From Bacteroidota bacterium (GTDB lineage: Bacteria; Bacteroidota; Bacteroidia; Flavobacteriales; Weeksellaceae): DNA of 15,418 nt. Position 1 is the stretch's first letter. Each line of letters starts with the position of its first letter. Below are positions 8,906-15,293 of the stretch, one piece after another. Below the pieces are notes generated by a model. That model saw only the letters and a program-made list of their open reading frames with translations, ran no database searches and was not told where the DNA came from. The DNA lies in the NCBI GenBank assembly GCA_023433225.1, contig JAEZDQ010000048.1:1-15418 (forward strand), in the 5' to 3' direction. The position numbers were made by a program, and so were the translations under genes.

Positions 8906-9175
8906 CTATTTCAAACTTTGGGCTTTTTGTCCGTTTTGACTGGTCGTTCTTTTTTCAGTCGCTTTGATTTCTGATTTTTTAGCTTGTTTGTTCTCGGCAG
9001 CTGCTTTTTTATCGGCTTCTGCTTTCTTTTGGGCTTCGATTTGATCAGATTTTTTCTGTTCTTTTAGCTGTTGTTCAGTTTTAACATCGTTTTTAATGGA
9101 TGCTTTCTGGGCTTTTTCTTGGGCAAATAAAACCGGAGCCACCGCTAAGCTCATAATTGTTATTAATTTCTTCAT
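8906..9175 (-). CDS. small secreted Lys/Glu/Gln/Ala-rich protein of unknown function
   Basis: An 89-residue protein that I do not recognise. Residues 1-18 (MKKLITIMSLAVAPVLFA) form a clear Sec signal peptide with likely cleavage before Q19. The mature 71 residues are about one quarter lysine, with most of the rest Ala, Glu, Gln, Ser and Asp, few hydrophobics and no cysteine or aromatic residue. This suggests a soluble charged helix or a disordered chain in the periplasm or outside the cell. The gene is a single unit: a full TTG-N19-TAGATTTG promoter lies upstream and a strong hairpin with a U tract lies downstream. That architecture and the signal peptide argue it is real and not chance. Similar short Lys/Ala-rich open frames can occur by chance in low-complexity DNA, but a promoter, leader and terminator together make that unlikely. 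Confidence 0.78.
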   Translation of the reverse strand: MKKLITIMSLAVAPVLFAQEKAQKASIKNDVKTEQQLKEQKKSDQIEAQKKAEADKKAAAENKQAKKSEIKATEKRTTSQNGQKAQSLK

Positions 9176-9203
9176 AATAAAGTTTTTTTAGATAAGACTT
9201 TAT

Positions 9204-9233
9204 CAAATCTAAACAATTTATTTAAAAAAACAA
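9204..9233 (-). promoter_or_regulatory. Promoter of the small secreted-protein gene
   Basis: Read on the - strand, TTG (9233-9231), a 19-nt spacer and TAGATTTG (9211-9204) fit the Bacteroidota consensus exactly. Transcription would start near 9198, giving a leader of about 20 nt before the ATG at 9175. Confidence 0.7.
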
Positions 9234-9258
9234 TCATCAAAGAAATAGAAATTAAAAT

Positions 9259-9573
9259 AAAAGCAAGCCTGTAAGCCGGATTCTGTATCCGCCGGAGCGA
9301 ATCTTTGTCATTTATCTGGTTCCGCCATTGCTGACGGAATCTATCTGCCTACCCCTCGGCAACGGGCGAGCAGCCCTTAACTGCCGATATACATGGCATT
9401 GCACCGCATAGAGTTTACCTGGTTTCACTACAGCCGAACTGTACTTGCTTTCTGTTGCACTGGTCCTACCCCGGATTGCTCCGGGATGGCGGGCGTTACC
9501 CGCTATGCTGCTCTTTGGTGTCCGGACTTTCCTCCCTCTACAACAGTAGAGAGCGACAAAGCGGCTTGCTTTT
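9259..9573 (-). ncRNA. rnpB: RNase P RNA, bacterial class A
   Basis: This is the catalytic RNA of ribonuclease P, which removes 5' leaders from tRNA precursors. Read on the - strand, the 5' conserved region GAGGAAAGUCCGGACACC (around 9535-9517) and the 3' conserved region ACAGAAUCCGGCUUAC (9286-9271) form the P4 core. The ends pair as an uninterrupted 11-bp P1 helix: 9573-9563 with 9269-9259. The length of about 315 nt is somewhat short for class A. A TAATTTTG box (9582-9575) lies immediately upstream, so transcription probably starts at the first bases of P1. The 3' side runs into a U-rich stretch that may serve as terminator. Open frames on either strand across this region are spurious. Exact mature ends are estimated from P1. 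Confidence 0.97.
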
Positions 9574-9574
9574 G

Positions 9575-9582
9575 CAAAATTA
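9575..9582 (-). promoter_or_regulatory. TAnnTTTG box of rnpB
   Basis: TAATTTTG on the - strand, a perfect -7 box, ends 1 nt before the P1 helix of RNase P RNA. No TTG occurs at the expected -33 distance, because that place is inside the clpC terminator hairpin. rnpB may therefore use a -7-only promoter or also be fed by read-through. Confidence 0.5.
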
Positions 9583-9585
9583 GGC

Positions 9586-9621
9586 ATAAAAAAATTGCCA
9601 CTTCTGATGAAATGGCAATTT
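9586..9621 (-). terminator. Intrinsic terminator of clpC
   Basis: On the - strand the arms AAATTGCCA (9621-9613) and TGGCAATTT (9600-9592) form a 9-bp stem around a 12-nt loop, and the second arm runs into seven consecutive U. It begins 18 nt past the clpC stop codon and ends 4-5 nt before the rnpB promoter box. Confidence 0.85.
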
Positions 9622-9639
9622 CAGTAAAATTCAATTTTA

Positions 9640-12171
9640 TCAGGATTCTTGTTCGGCAGATTTTCCTTGAACGCTGATCACAACGCCGTCTTTTGCTTCA
9701 TTCAAATCCAATAATAATTTATCGCCTTCAGAGATTTCGGAATTGATAATTTCCTCAGCCATCGGGTCTTCTATGTATTTTTGAATCGCTCGTTTCAACG
9801 GGCGGGCACCGAAATCTTTGTCAAATCCTTTTTCCGCAATGAAATCTTTGGCTTCAGGCGTCAATTTCAGTTCATAACCCAAATCCGACAAACGTTTGTA
9901 TAATTTATCCAATTCGATGTCGATGATTTGGAAAAGGTCTTCTTTCGAAAGGGAATTGAATACGATGATGTCATCGATCCGGTTGAGGAATTCGGGTGCA
10001 AAGGTTTTCTTCATTGCGTTTTCAATCGTACTTTTCGCACGTTCATCCGAACTGCCTTTTCGGGCGGAAGTTCCGAAACCTACGCCGTCACCGAATTCTT
10101 TCAACTGTCTGGTTCCAATGTTGGAAGTCAATATGATAATGGTATTCCTGAAATCGATTTTCCTGCCCAAACTATCGGTGATATGCCCGTCATCCAATAC
10201 TTGTAAAAGAATATTGTAAACATCCGGGTGCGCTTTTTCGATTTCATCCAAAAGGATTACGGAATAGGGTTTTCTCCGCACCGCTTCGGTGAGCTGTCCG
10301 CCTTCTTCATACCCTACATAACCCGGAGGGGCGCCGATTAAGCGTGAAATGGCAAATTTTTCCATGTATTCGCTCATGTCGATTCGGATCAAAGCGTCTG
10401 AAGAATCAAATAATTCATGTGCCAGAACCTTTGCGAGTTGGGTTTTACCGACACCGGTTGTCCCCAGAAAAATAAAAGTCCCGATTGGCCTTGCCGGGTC
10501 TTTCAGTCCGGCGCGATTTCTTTGAATCGCTTTCACGACTTTCCCAACCGCTTCATCTTGACCGATGACTTTCCCTTTCATTAACTCATTCATCTGAGCG
10601 AGTTTTTTCAATTCTTTTTCCGCCACTCGGTTCACGGGGATTCCGCTCATCATGGAAACCACTTCGGCTACATTTTCTTCGGAAACGGTTTCACGGTTGT
10701 CCTTTGAATCCTGCAACCATTCCGCTTGCGCCTTTTTCAGTTGGGCTTCTATTTGCTTTTCGGTATCGCGCAAACGTGCGGCTTCTTCATATTTTTGGCT
10801 TTTTACAACCTTGGTTTTTTCTTCACGGATTTCTTCCAGTTTTTGTTCTAAATCCAAAATTTCCTGTGGGACTTTGATGTTTTTGATGTGCACACGTGAA
10901 CCTGCTTCATCCATCGCATCGATGGCTTTGTCAGGCAAATACCGATCGGTGATGTAGCGGTTGGTCAAATTCACACAAGCCTGAATCGCTTCGTCTGTAT
11001 AGTTTACATTGTGGTGTGCTTCGTATTTGTCCTTGATTTGATTCAAAATCTGAACGGTTTCCTCGGGTGAAGTCGGATCGACCATCACGGTTTGAAAACG
11101 TCTGACCAATGCCCCGTCTTTTTCAATGTATTGGCGGTATTCATCCAAAGTCGTCGCTCCGATACATTGCAGTTCACCCCTGGCCAAAGCCGGTTTAAAC
11201 ATATTCGAAGCGTCCAAAGAACCGGTTGCACCACCTGCCCCGACGATGGTATGCAGTTCATCAATGAAAAGGATGATGTCGTCATTTTTCTCCAATTCAT
11301 TCATGATGGCTTTCATTCTTTCTTCGAATTGACCCCGGTATTTTGTTCCCGCTACCAGACTGGCCAAATCCAAAGTTACCACGCGTTTGTTATACAACAC
11401 ACGGGATACTTTTCTTTGGATAATCCGAAGTGCCAATCCCTCGGCGATGGCGGATTTCCCGACGCCGGGTTCGCCGATTAACAGAGGATTGTTTTTCTTT
11501 CTGCGGCTCAAAATTTGCGAAACCCGTTCAATTTCCTTTTCCCGCCCTACAACAGGATCCAGTTTACCTTCAATGGCTATCTGGGTAAGGTCGCGCCCGA
11601 AATTATCTAAAACAGGGGTTTTGGTCTTCGCCGTTCCTTTGGGTGGGGATTTTTCGAATTCTCCGCCTTGGATGCGGTCATCCTCATCGTCGTAACCCGA
11701 GCTTTCGGCTTTTGGGGATTCCGTGACATCGTCTTCTTGGTATTGGAATTTGAATTCTTCTTTGACGGAAACATAATCCACATCCAACTTCTTCATTAAT
11801 TTGGTCACCGGGTCGTTTTCATTTCTCAAAATGCACAACAATAAGTGCACGGTATTGACAGTAGAATTCTTGAAAAGCTTGGCTTCTAAAAAAGTAGTTT
11901 TCAAAGCGCGTTCAGCCTGTTTGGTCAACTGAAGGTTTTGTTTGGAATTGGAAAAGGTTTCCTTTGGCGGAGCCAATAGTTCTATTTTTTCACGTATATC
12001 TTTTAAATTTATATTCAGTGCTTCCAAAATAGATACCGCTTTACTGTCTCCATCGCGTAAAATACCGAGGAGAAGATGTTCGGTACCGATTTGGTCATGG
12101 CCGAGACGAAGAGCCTCTTCCTTGCTGAATGCGATTACATCTTTTACTTTTTGGGAAAAATTATCGTTCAT
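9640..12171 (-). CDS. clpC: ATP-dependent Clp protease ATP-binding subunit ClpC
   Basis: An 843-residue class I Hsp100 unfoldase that feeds substrates to the ClpP peptidase. An N-terminal double-repeat domain (about 1-145) is followed by an acidic linker (145-190). The first AAA+ module has Walker A GEPGVGKS (233-240) and Walker B IILFIDE (299-305). The middle coiled coil (about 435-480) contains the UVR-like segment KYEEAARLRDTEKQIE typical of ClpC rather than ClpA or ClpB. The second AAA+ module has Walker A GTTGVGKT (570-577) and Walker B VILLDE (638-643). VGF at 697-699 is the ClpP-docking loop. Length and all key residues are normal. clpP and the McsAB adaptor genes are not in the window. 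No CIRCE or CtsR-like operator is visible. The gene has its own promoter box and a hairpin terminator, so it appears monocistronic. Confidence 0.98.
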   Translation of the reverse strand: MNDNFSQKVKDVIAFSKEEALRLGHDQIGTEHLLLGILRDGDSKAVSILEALNINLKDIREKIELLAPPKETFSNSKQNLQLTKQAERALKTTFLEAKLFKNSTVNTVHLLLCILRNENDPVTKLMKKLDVDYVSVKEEFKFQYQEDDVTESPKAESSGYDDEDDRIQGGEFEKSPPKGTAKTKTPVLDNFGRDLTQIAIEGKLDPVVGREKEIERVSQILSRRKKNNPLLIGEPGVGKSAIAEGLALRIIQRKVSRVLYNKRVVTLDLASLVAGTKYRGQFEERMKAIMNELEKNDDIILFIDELHTIVGAGGATGSLDASNMFKPALARGELQCIGATTLDEYRQYIEKDGALVRRFQTVMVDPTSPEETVQILNQIKDKYEAHHNVNYTDEAIQACVNLTNRYITDRYLPDKAIDAMDEAGSRVHIKNIKVPQEILDLEQKLEEIREEKTKVVKSQKYEEAARLRDTEKQIEAQLKKAQAEWLQDSKDNRETVSEENVAEVVSMMSGIPVNRVAEKELKKLAQMNELMKGKVIGQDEAVGKVVKAIQRNRAGLKDPARPIGTFIFLGTTGVGKTQLAKVLAHELFDSSDALIRIDMSEYMEKFAISRLIGAPPGYVGYEEGGQLTEAVRRKPYSVILLDEIEKAHPDVYNILLQVLDDGHITDSLGRKIDFRNTIIILTSNIGTRQLKEFGDGVGFGTSARKGSSDERAKSTIENAMKKTFAPEFLNRIDDIIVFNSLSKEDLFQIIDIELDKLYKRLSDLGYELKLTPEAKDFIAEKGFDKDFGARPLKRAIQKYIEDPMAEEIINSEISEGDKLLLDLNEAKDGVVISVQGKSAEQES

Positions 12172-12189
12172 TTTTTATCTCTTACTAAA

Positions 12190-12197
12190 CAAATATA
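12190..12197 (-). promoter_or_regulatory. TAnnTTTG box of clpC
   Basis: TATATTTG on the - strand is a perfect -7 box 18 nt before the clpC ATG. The -33 position has no clean TTG. The predicted leader is about 14 nt, without a Shine-Dalgarno site. Confidence 0.55.
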
Positions 12198-12258
12198 AGT
12201 ACTTCTGCCACTTCTGAACATAAATAATGCCACATTTATTAACGGGTTATTCAGATTT

Positions 12259-12936
12259 TCAAACTGCCAAATCAGGTGTAGTTTCCGTCGAAATCGGACA
12301 AAATTTCAGTTCCACCGATTGGTTTGAATAAATAATTTGGGTAATGGAGGTAGTTTGAACCGTTGGGAACCGATTGTTTTCAGGCATTGCCAACGCTTGG
12401 TGGAGTTTAAAAATGGATTTAGGGTTGATGGGTTGATGGTTCATGAAGATTTCTTGATGCGAAGCCTTTTCAACCGTTGAATATAGGGTTGAAGAAGAAC
12501 GCACAATACAGCTTTCAGATGTATGGTTTTCGGTGAATTTTCGGGTTCCGTCCCAAACCAAAATATGTTTTTCACGGGTTTCAAAGTCGCCCATTACCAT
12601 CGTAAAATCCTCGATTTCAGTTAAATTAATTTCATTTATAAAATCATAAATGGATGGGAATTTTAACAATTCCAAAATGATTAAGCCTCTGCTCATGCGG
12701 TAAGGGGGAAGGGGGCGGTGTTTGTCGTAAGCACCGTTCAAAACACATACGGCATATTTATCGGTATGGTAAATCCAAGTTCCGCCGGAATTCAAATCCA
12801 CCGGTCCGGTTGCCTTTGTACCAAAAAATTCGCGCTGTTCCACAGTTGGGGAAGTTTTCCGCAGGATGCTTTCGTCCCGGTTGTGGGTGAGGATAAAATT
12901 GCCGTTTTCTTCACTAAAAATGCTGAGTATGCACAT
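12259..12936 (-). CDS. NRDE-family (TANGO2-like) protein
   Basis: A 225-residue protein opening with MCILSIF and the signature THNRDE (NRDE at residues 19-22), which defines the NRDE/TANGO2 family (PF05742). Cys2 directly after the start Met is typical and recalls Ntn-hydrolase folds. LNSGGTWIY (after a PVDL segment) and the central VLNGAYDKHRPLPPYRMSRG segment are also usual for the family. TANGO2 relatives have been linked to heme trafficking, but the bacterial role is not settled and no heme gene is nearby. The ATG at 12936 is chosen over an in-frame upstream start at 13011: the family begins at MCI, and a TAAATTTG box lies at 12961-12954. No terminator is visible between its stop and clpC 87 nt downstream on the same strand, so some read-through into clpC is possible. 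Confidence 0.88.
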   Translation of the reverse strand: MCILSIFSEENGNFILTHNRDESILRKTSPTVEQREFFGTKATGPVDLNSGGTWIYHTDKYAVCVLNGAYDKHRPLPPYRMSRGLIILELLKFPSIYDFINEINLTEIEDFTMVMGDFETREKHILVWDGTRKFTENHTSESCIVRSSSTLYSTVEKASHQEIFMNHQPINPKSIFKLHQALAMPENNRFPTVQTTSITQIIYSNQSVELKFCPISTETTPDLAV

Positions 12937-12948
12937 TCCAATATTAGT

Positions 12949-12977
12949 TTGAACAAATTTAGAAATTATTACATTTG
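12949..12977. promoter_or_regulatory. Interlocked divergent promoters (NRDE gene / DinB-like gene)
   Basis: On the + strand, TTG (12949-12951), an 18-nt spacer and TACATTTG (12970-12977) face the DinB-like gene, whose ATG is 16 nt further on. On the - strand, TAAATTTG (12961-12954) faces the NRDE gene, whose ATG is 17 nt further on. The - strand box lies inside the + strand promoter's spacer, so the two polymerase footprints overlap. Confidence 0.65.
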
Positions 12978-12993
12978 TAAAAGATGTTGTAAA

Positions 12994-13485
12994 ATGAAGG
13001 AAATCTCCCAAAAATTATTATCAGAAATAGCGACTGTAATTAACCAGCTGAACAAGGATGATTTTAGTCAAAAATTACCGATTTTAAACGGGAATTCTAT
13101 CGGAAAACATATCCGCCATATTTTGGATTTATTTGATTGTTTGTTGGATTCAAAAAATGGCATAATCAATTATGACGAACGCAAAAGAAACCCTGAAACT
13201 GAAATTGACAAAGCGATTGCACTTCTAAAAATCAACCAAATCAACGAAAGAATACAAGCCTTAAACCTGACGGAAAAAGTCATTTTGAGGCAAAATTTAA
13301 ACCATTCATTTTGTGAAATTAATTCTTCGATTGAGCGGGAATTGCTTTATAACATAGAGCACAGCGTCCATCATTCAGCCGTTATCAGGATTGGGATTGA
13401 GAACAATTTCGGTTATGTTCAACTGCCTGAAAATTTTGGTGTGGCGTACTCTACAATTTCGCATCGTGAACAAAAAGTTGGTTAA
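12994..13485 (+). CDS. DinB-like four-helix metalloprotein
   Basis: A 163-residue protein resembling the DinB/YfiT-like putative metalloenzyme superfamily: an all-helical bundle with three metal-binding histidines. The visible pattern is GKHIRHILDLFDCLL (H39 and H42), YDERKRNPE after it, and EHSVHHSAVIRIG late in the chain (H123, H126, H127). H42, H123 and H127 are the likely metal triad. It ends with a segment LPENFGVAYSTISHRE seen in flavobacterial members. Some superfamily members are thiol S-transferases, such as those using bacillithiol or mycothiol. Others have no known reaction, and the substrate here cannot be read. The ATG at 12994 fits the promoter box. An in-frame opening upstream to 12718 is antisense to the NRDE gene and is rejected. 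The gene overlaps the next one by 20 nt. Confidence 0.82.
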   Translation: MKEISQKLLSEIATVINQLNKDDFSQKLPILNGNSIGKHIRHILDLFDCLLDSKNGIINYDERKRNPETEIDKAIALLKINQINERIQALNLTEKVILRQNLNHSFCEINSSIERELLYNIEHSVHHSAVIRIGIENNFGYVQLPENFGVAYSTISHREQKVG

Positions 13486-14428
13486 AATTCTCCGGTACGA
13501 ATTCTGGCCGATGTGGGTGTTTTATGCACCCTTTGCCCCCTATTGGATTTGGAATTCTTTGCGTTCGGGTTCGTTCAGTTATTTTTGTAAAGCCAATCCG
13601 GGCATGAAGTTCGGCGGGTTTCTGGACTATTCAAAATATGAAATCCTGAAACAAATCCCCACAGAATTCAGACCCGAAACGACATTCCTTCCCCATAAAA
13701 ATCAATTGAGATCCCTACCCGATTTCCCTTTTGTCGCGAAACCGGATACAGGTGAACGCGGCGTAAATGTAGAAGTCATCCGAAACCTTTCTGATTGGGA
13801 AAATTACATTCCGGAAGAAAATTTAATTATCCAAGAATTCATAGATTTACCTGTGGAGTTTGGTATTTTTTATGCGCGGTTGCCCGGCGAAAATGCCGGA
13901 AAAATTTTGTCGGTTACGGGCAAAGAATTTTTGAAATTTGAATCGGACGGAAATGGCACTTTGAGAGATTTTATCGAAAACTATACAAGGGCTTCTTTCC
14001 GAAAAAAATATTTGTTCCATAAATTTAAAAACCAACTCGATATCGTTTATCCAAAAGGAAAGCAAATTTTATTGGAGCCTATTGGCAACCACAACCGTGG
14101 AACCAAATTTTACGATGCTTCGCATTTAATATCGGATAAATTGACCGAAAAAATCAATGCTGTTTCGGAGGAAATAAACGGTTTTTACTACGGGAGGTTT
14201 GATGTTAAAACCAATTCAGAAGCAGACTTTCAAAATGGCAAATTTAAAATACTGGAAATCAATGGATCGAATTCTGAACCGACCCATATTTATGATTCCG
14301 CATTTAATCTTTTGAAAGCCTATCGGGAGGTGAAGCGCCATTTGGACATCCAGTTCCGGATTTCTCAAAAAAACCCGCCAAACGGTTCAGATGCGGAATT
14401 TTTCAAAGCGGTTTGGAAAAGATTCTGA
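13466..14428 (+). CDS. ATP-grasp family protein (D-Ala-D-Ala ligase-like)
   Basis: A 320-residue protein, if translated from GTG 13466. An aromatic-rich N-terminal segment (EFWPMWVFYAPFAPYWIW, residues 12-29) looks membrane-associated. The ATP-grasp fold follows: FPFVAKPDTGERG, with K92 and a glycine-rich loop near G96-G99; LIIQEFIDLPVEFGIF, with Q123/E124 at the adenine-binding hinge; and a late KILEINGSNSEPTHIYD, with E264 and N266 in the place of the metal-binding acidic-x-Asn motif. ATP-grasp enzymes join a carboxylate to an amine or thiol through an acyl-phosphate. The substrate here is unknown. The start is uncertain: no ATG fits, GTG 13466 overlaps the DinB-like gene by 20 nt, and TTG 13478 is an alternative. 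The open frame back to 13391 is embedded in the DinB-like gene and unlikely. Overlap suggests translational coupling and a shared pathway. Confidence 0.82.
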   Translation: MNKKLVKILRYEFWPMWVFYAPFAPYWIWNSLRSGSFSYFCKANPGMKFGGFLDYSKYEILKQIPTEFRPETTFLPHKNQLRSLPDFPFVAKPDTGERGVNVEVIRNLSDWENYIPEENLIIQEFIDLPVEFGIFYARLPGENAGKILSVTGKEFLKFESDGNGTLRDFIENYTRASFRKKYLFHKFKNQLDIVYPKGKQILLEPIGNHNRGTKFYDASHLISDKLTEKINAVSEEINGFYYGRFDVKTNSEADFQNGKFKILEINGSNSEPTHIYDSAFNLLKAYREVKRHLDIQFRISQKNPPNGSDAEFFKAVWKRF

Positions 14429-14495
14429 GCAATGCAAATTTGTCAGTTACACGAGTGCTGGAACGATTTGTGAAAACCGATTGAAAACGAATTCC

Positions 14496-15293
14496 GTGAA
14501 ATATCCGTTCCCAAAAAATACATTGGTCGTTCCGCTTTTATTGCTCTTACCCATCTGGATTGTTTTTTTTCTGCAATCCCAAGGCTTGGGTGATTTGGAA
14601 TGTTATGGAATCATTCCGCGGCATTTAGAAGGATTGCGCGGGATTCTTTTCGCACCATTGTTTCATTCCGGCTGGAAACACCTCATCAACAATTCGGTTC
14701 CTTTGGTGGTATTGAGTTTTTTTGCGGTTTTATTTTACCAAAGAATTGCTTATTTCGTCATCATTTTCGGATGGATTCTGACCGGATTTTTAATTTGGAT
14801 TTTTGGTAATTTCCCTTTGTGGGATGATTATGTAGGCTGTCACATCGGCGCAAGCGGGATTGTTTATTTATTGGCTTCGTATGTTTTTTTCAGTGGGATT
14901 TTGAAAAAATCCCGGCACCTGATTGCCATTTCACTGATTGTTGTTTTCTTGTACGGAAGTATGATTTGGGGCGTTTTTCCGGAAGAAATCCTGCCGAAAT
15001 TTTACCGGGAAAGTTCCAATCCCATTTCTTGGGAAAGCCATTTATTAGGCGGTATAGTGGGGTTTTTATTTGCGGTGGTTACCCGAAGATACGGTGTTGA
15101 GAAAAAAGTATTTTCATGGCAAATCAACCCGGAACCGGACAGCCGCGAAAAAATGCTTTGGGAGTCTTATAAACAAACGCTTTCCGATGAAGAGCGTTTA
15201 AAAATCGAAGAAAAATACGGTGAAAATCAGCCTAAAGATGATTCTGATGAAAACAGCAACGGGAATTATTGGTTTACCAACGACTCCAGGTAA
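14496..15293 (+). CDS. rhomboid-family intramembrane serine protease
   Basis: About 265 residues with six membrane segments. The rhomboid landmarks appear in order: HLINN after TM1 (H62 and N66, the oxyanion-site residues), HIGASG with catalytic S120 starting TM4, and SHLLGG with catalytic H182 in TM6, so the Ser-His dyad is intact. It cuts membrane-spanning substrates within the bilayer. After TM6 comes a hydrophilic, Asp/Glu/Lys-rich tail of about 65 residues. The start is unclear. GTG 14496 puts MKYPFPKN before TM1. TTG 14481 and ATG 14391 are in-frame alternatives; ATG 14391 would overlap the ATP-grasp gene by 38 nt, and the extra residues look non-coding. No good promoter box is seen, so it is probably the third gene of the DinB-like operon. 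Its 3' end overlaps a convergent gene. Confidence 0.88.
   Translation: MKYPFPKNTLVVPLLLLLPIWIVFFLQSQGLGDLECYGIIPRHLEGLRGILFAPLFHSGWKHLINNSVPLVVLSFFAVLFYQRIAYFVIIFGWILTGFLIWIFGNFPLWDDYVGCHIGASGIVYLLASYVFFSGILKKSRHLIAISLIVVFLYGSMIWGVFPEEILPKFYRESSNPISWESHLLGGIVGFLFAVVTRRYGVEKKVFSWQINPEPDSREKMLWESYKQTLSDEERLKIEEKYGENQPKDDSDENSNGNYWFTNDSR

Noticed and set aside
9312..9677. Open frames on both strands of about 90 residues
   Set aside because: They lie across the RNase P RNA gene, whose conserved core and P1 pairing explain the sequence.
11092..11481. A 129-residue + strand open frame
   Set aside because: It is a shadow of the conserved first AAA+ module of clpC.
9597..12225. The 12-mer TCAGAAGTGGCA (- strand) both before and after clpC
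   Set aside because: By a rough estimate several shared 12-mers are expected by chance in a window this size, and one copy is simply part of the terminator hairpin.
12215..12250. A/T-rich imperfect inverted repeat between the NRDE stop and clpC
   Set aside because: The stem is bulged and weak and has no U tract, so it is not a credible terminator or operator.
12718..12993. Upstream extension of the DinB-like reading frame
   Set aside because: It is antisense to the NRDE gene. The promoter box at 12970-12977 and the ATG at 12994 fit the family N-terminus.
12937..13011. Upstream extension of the NRDE reading frame
   Set aside because: The family starts at MCI, and the extension covers both divergent promoters.
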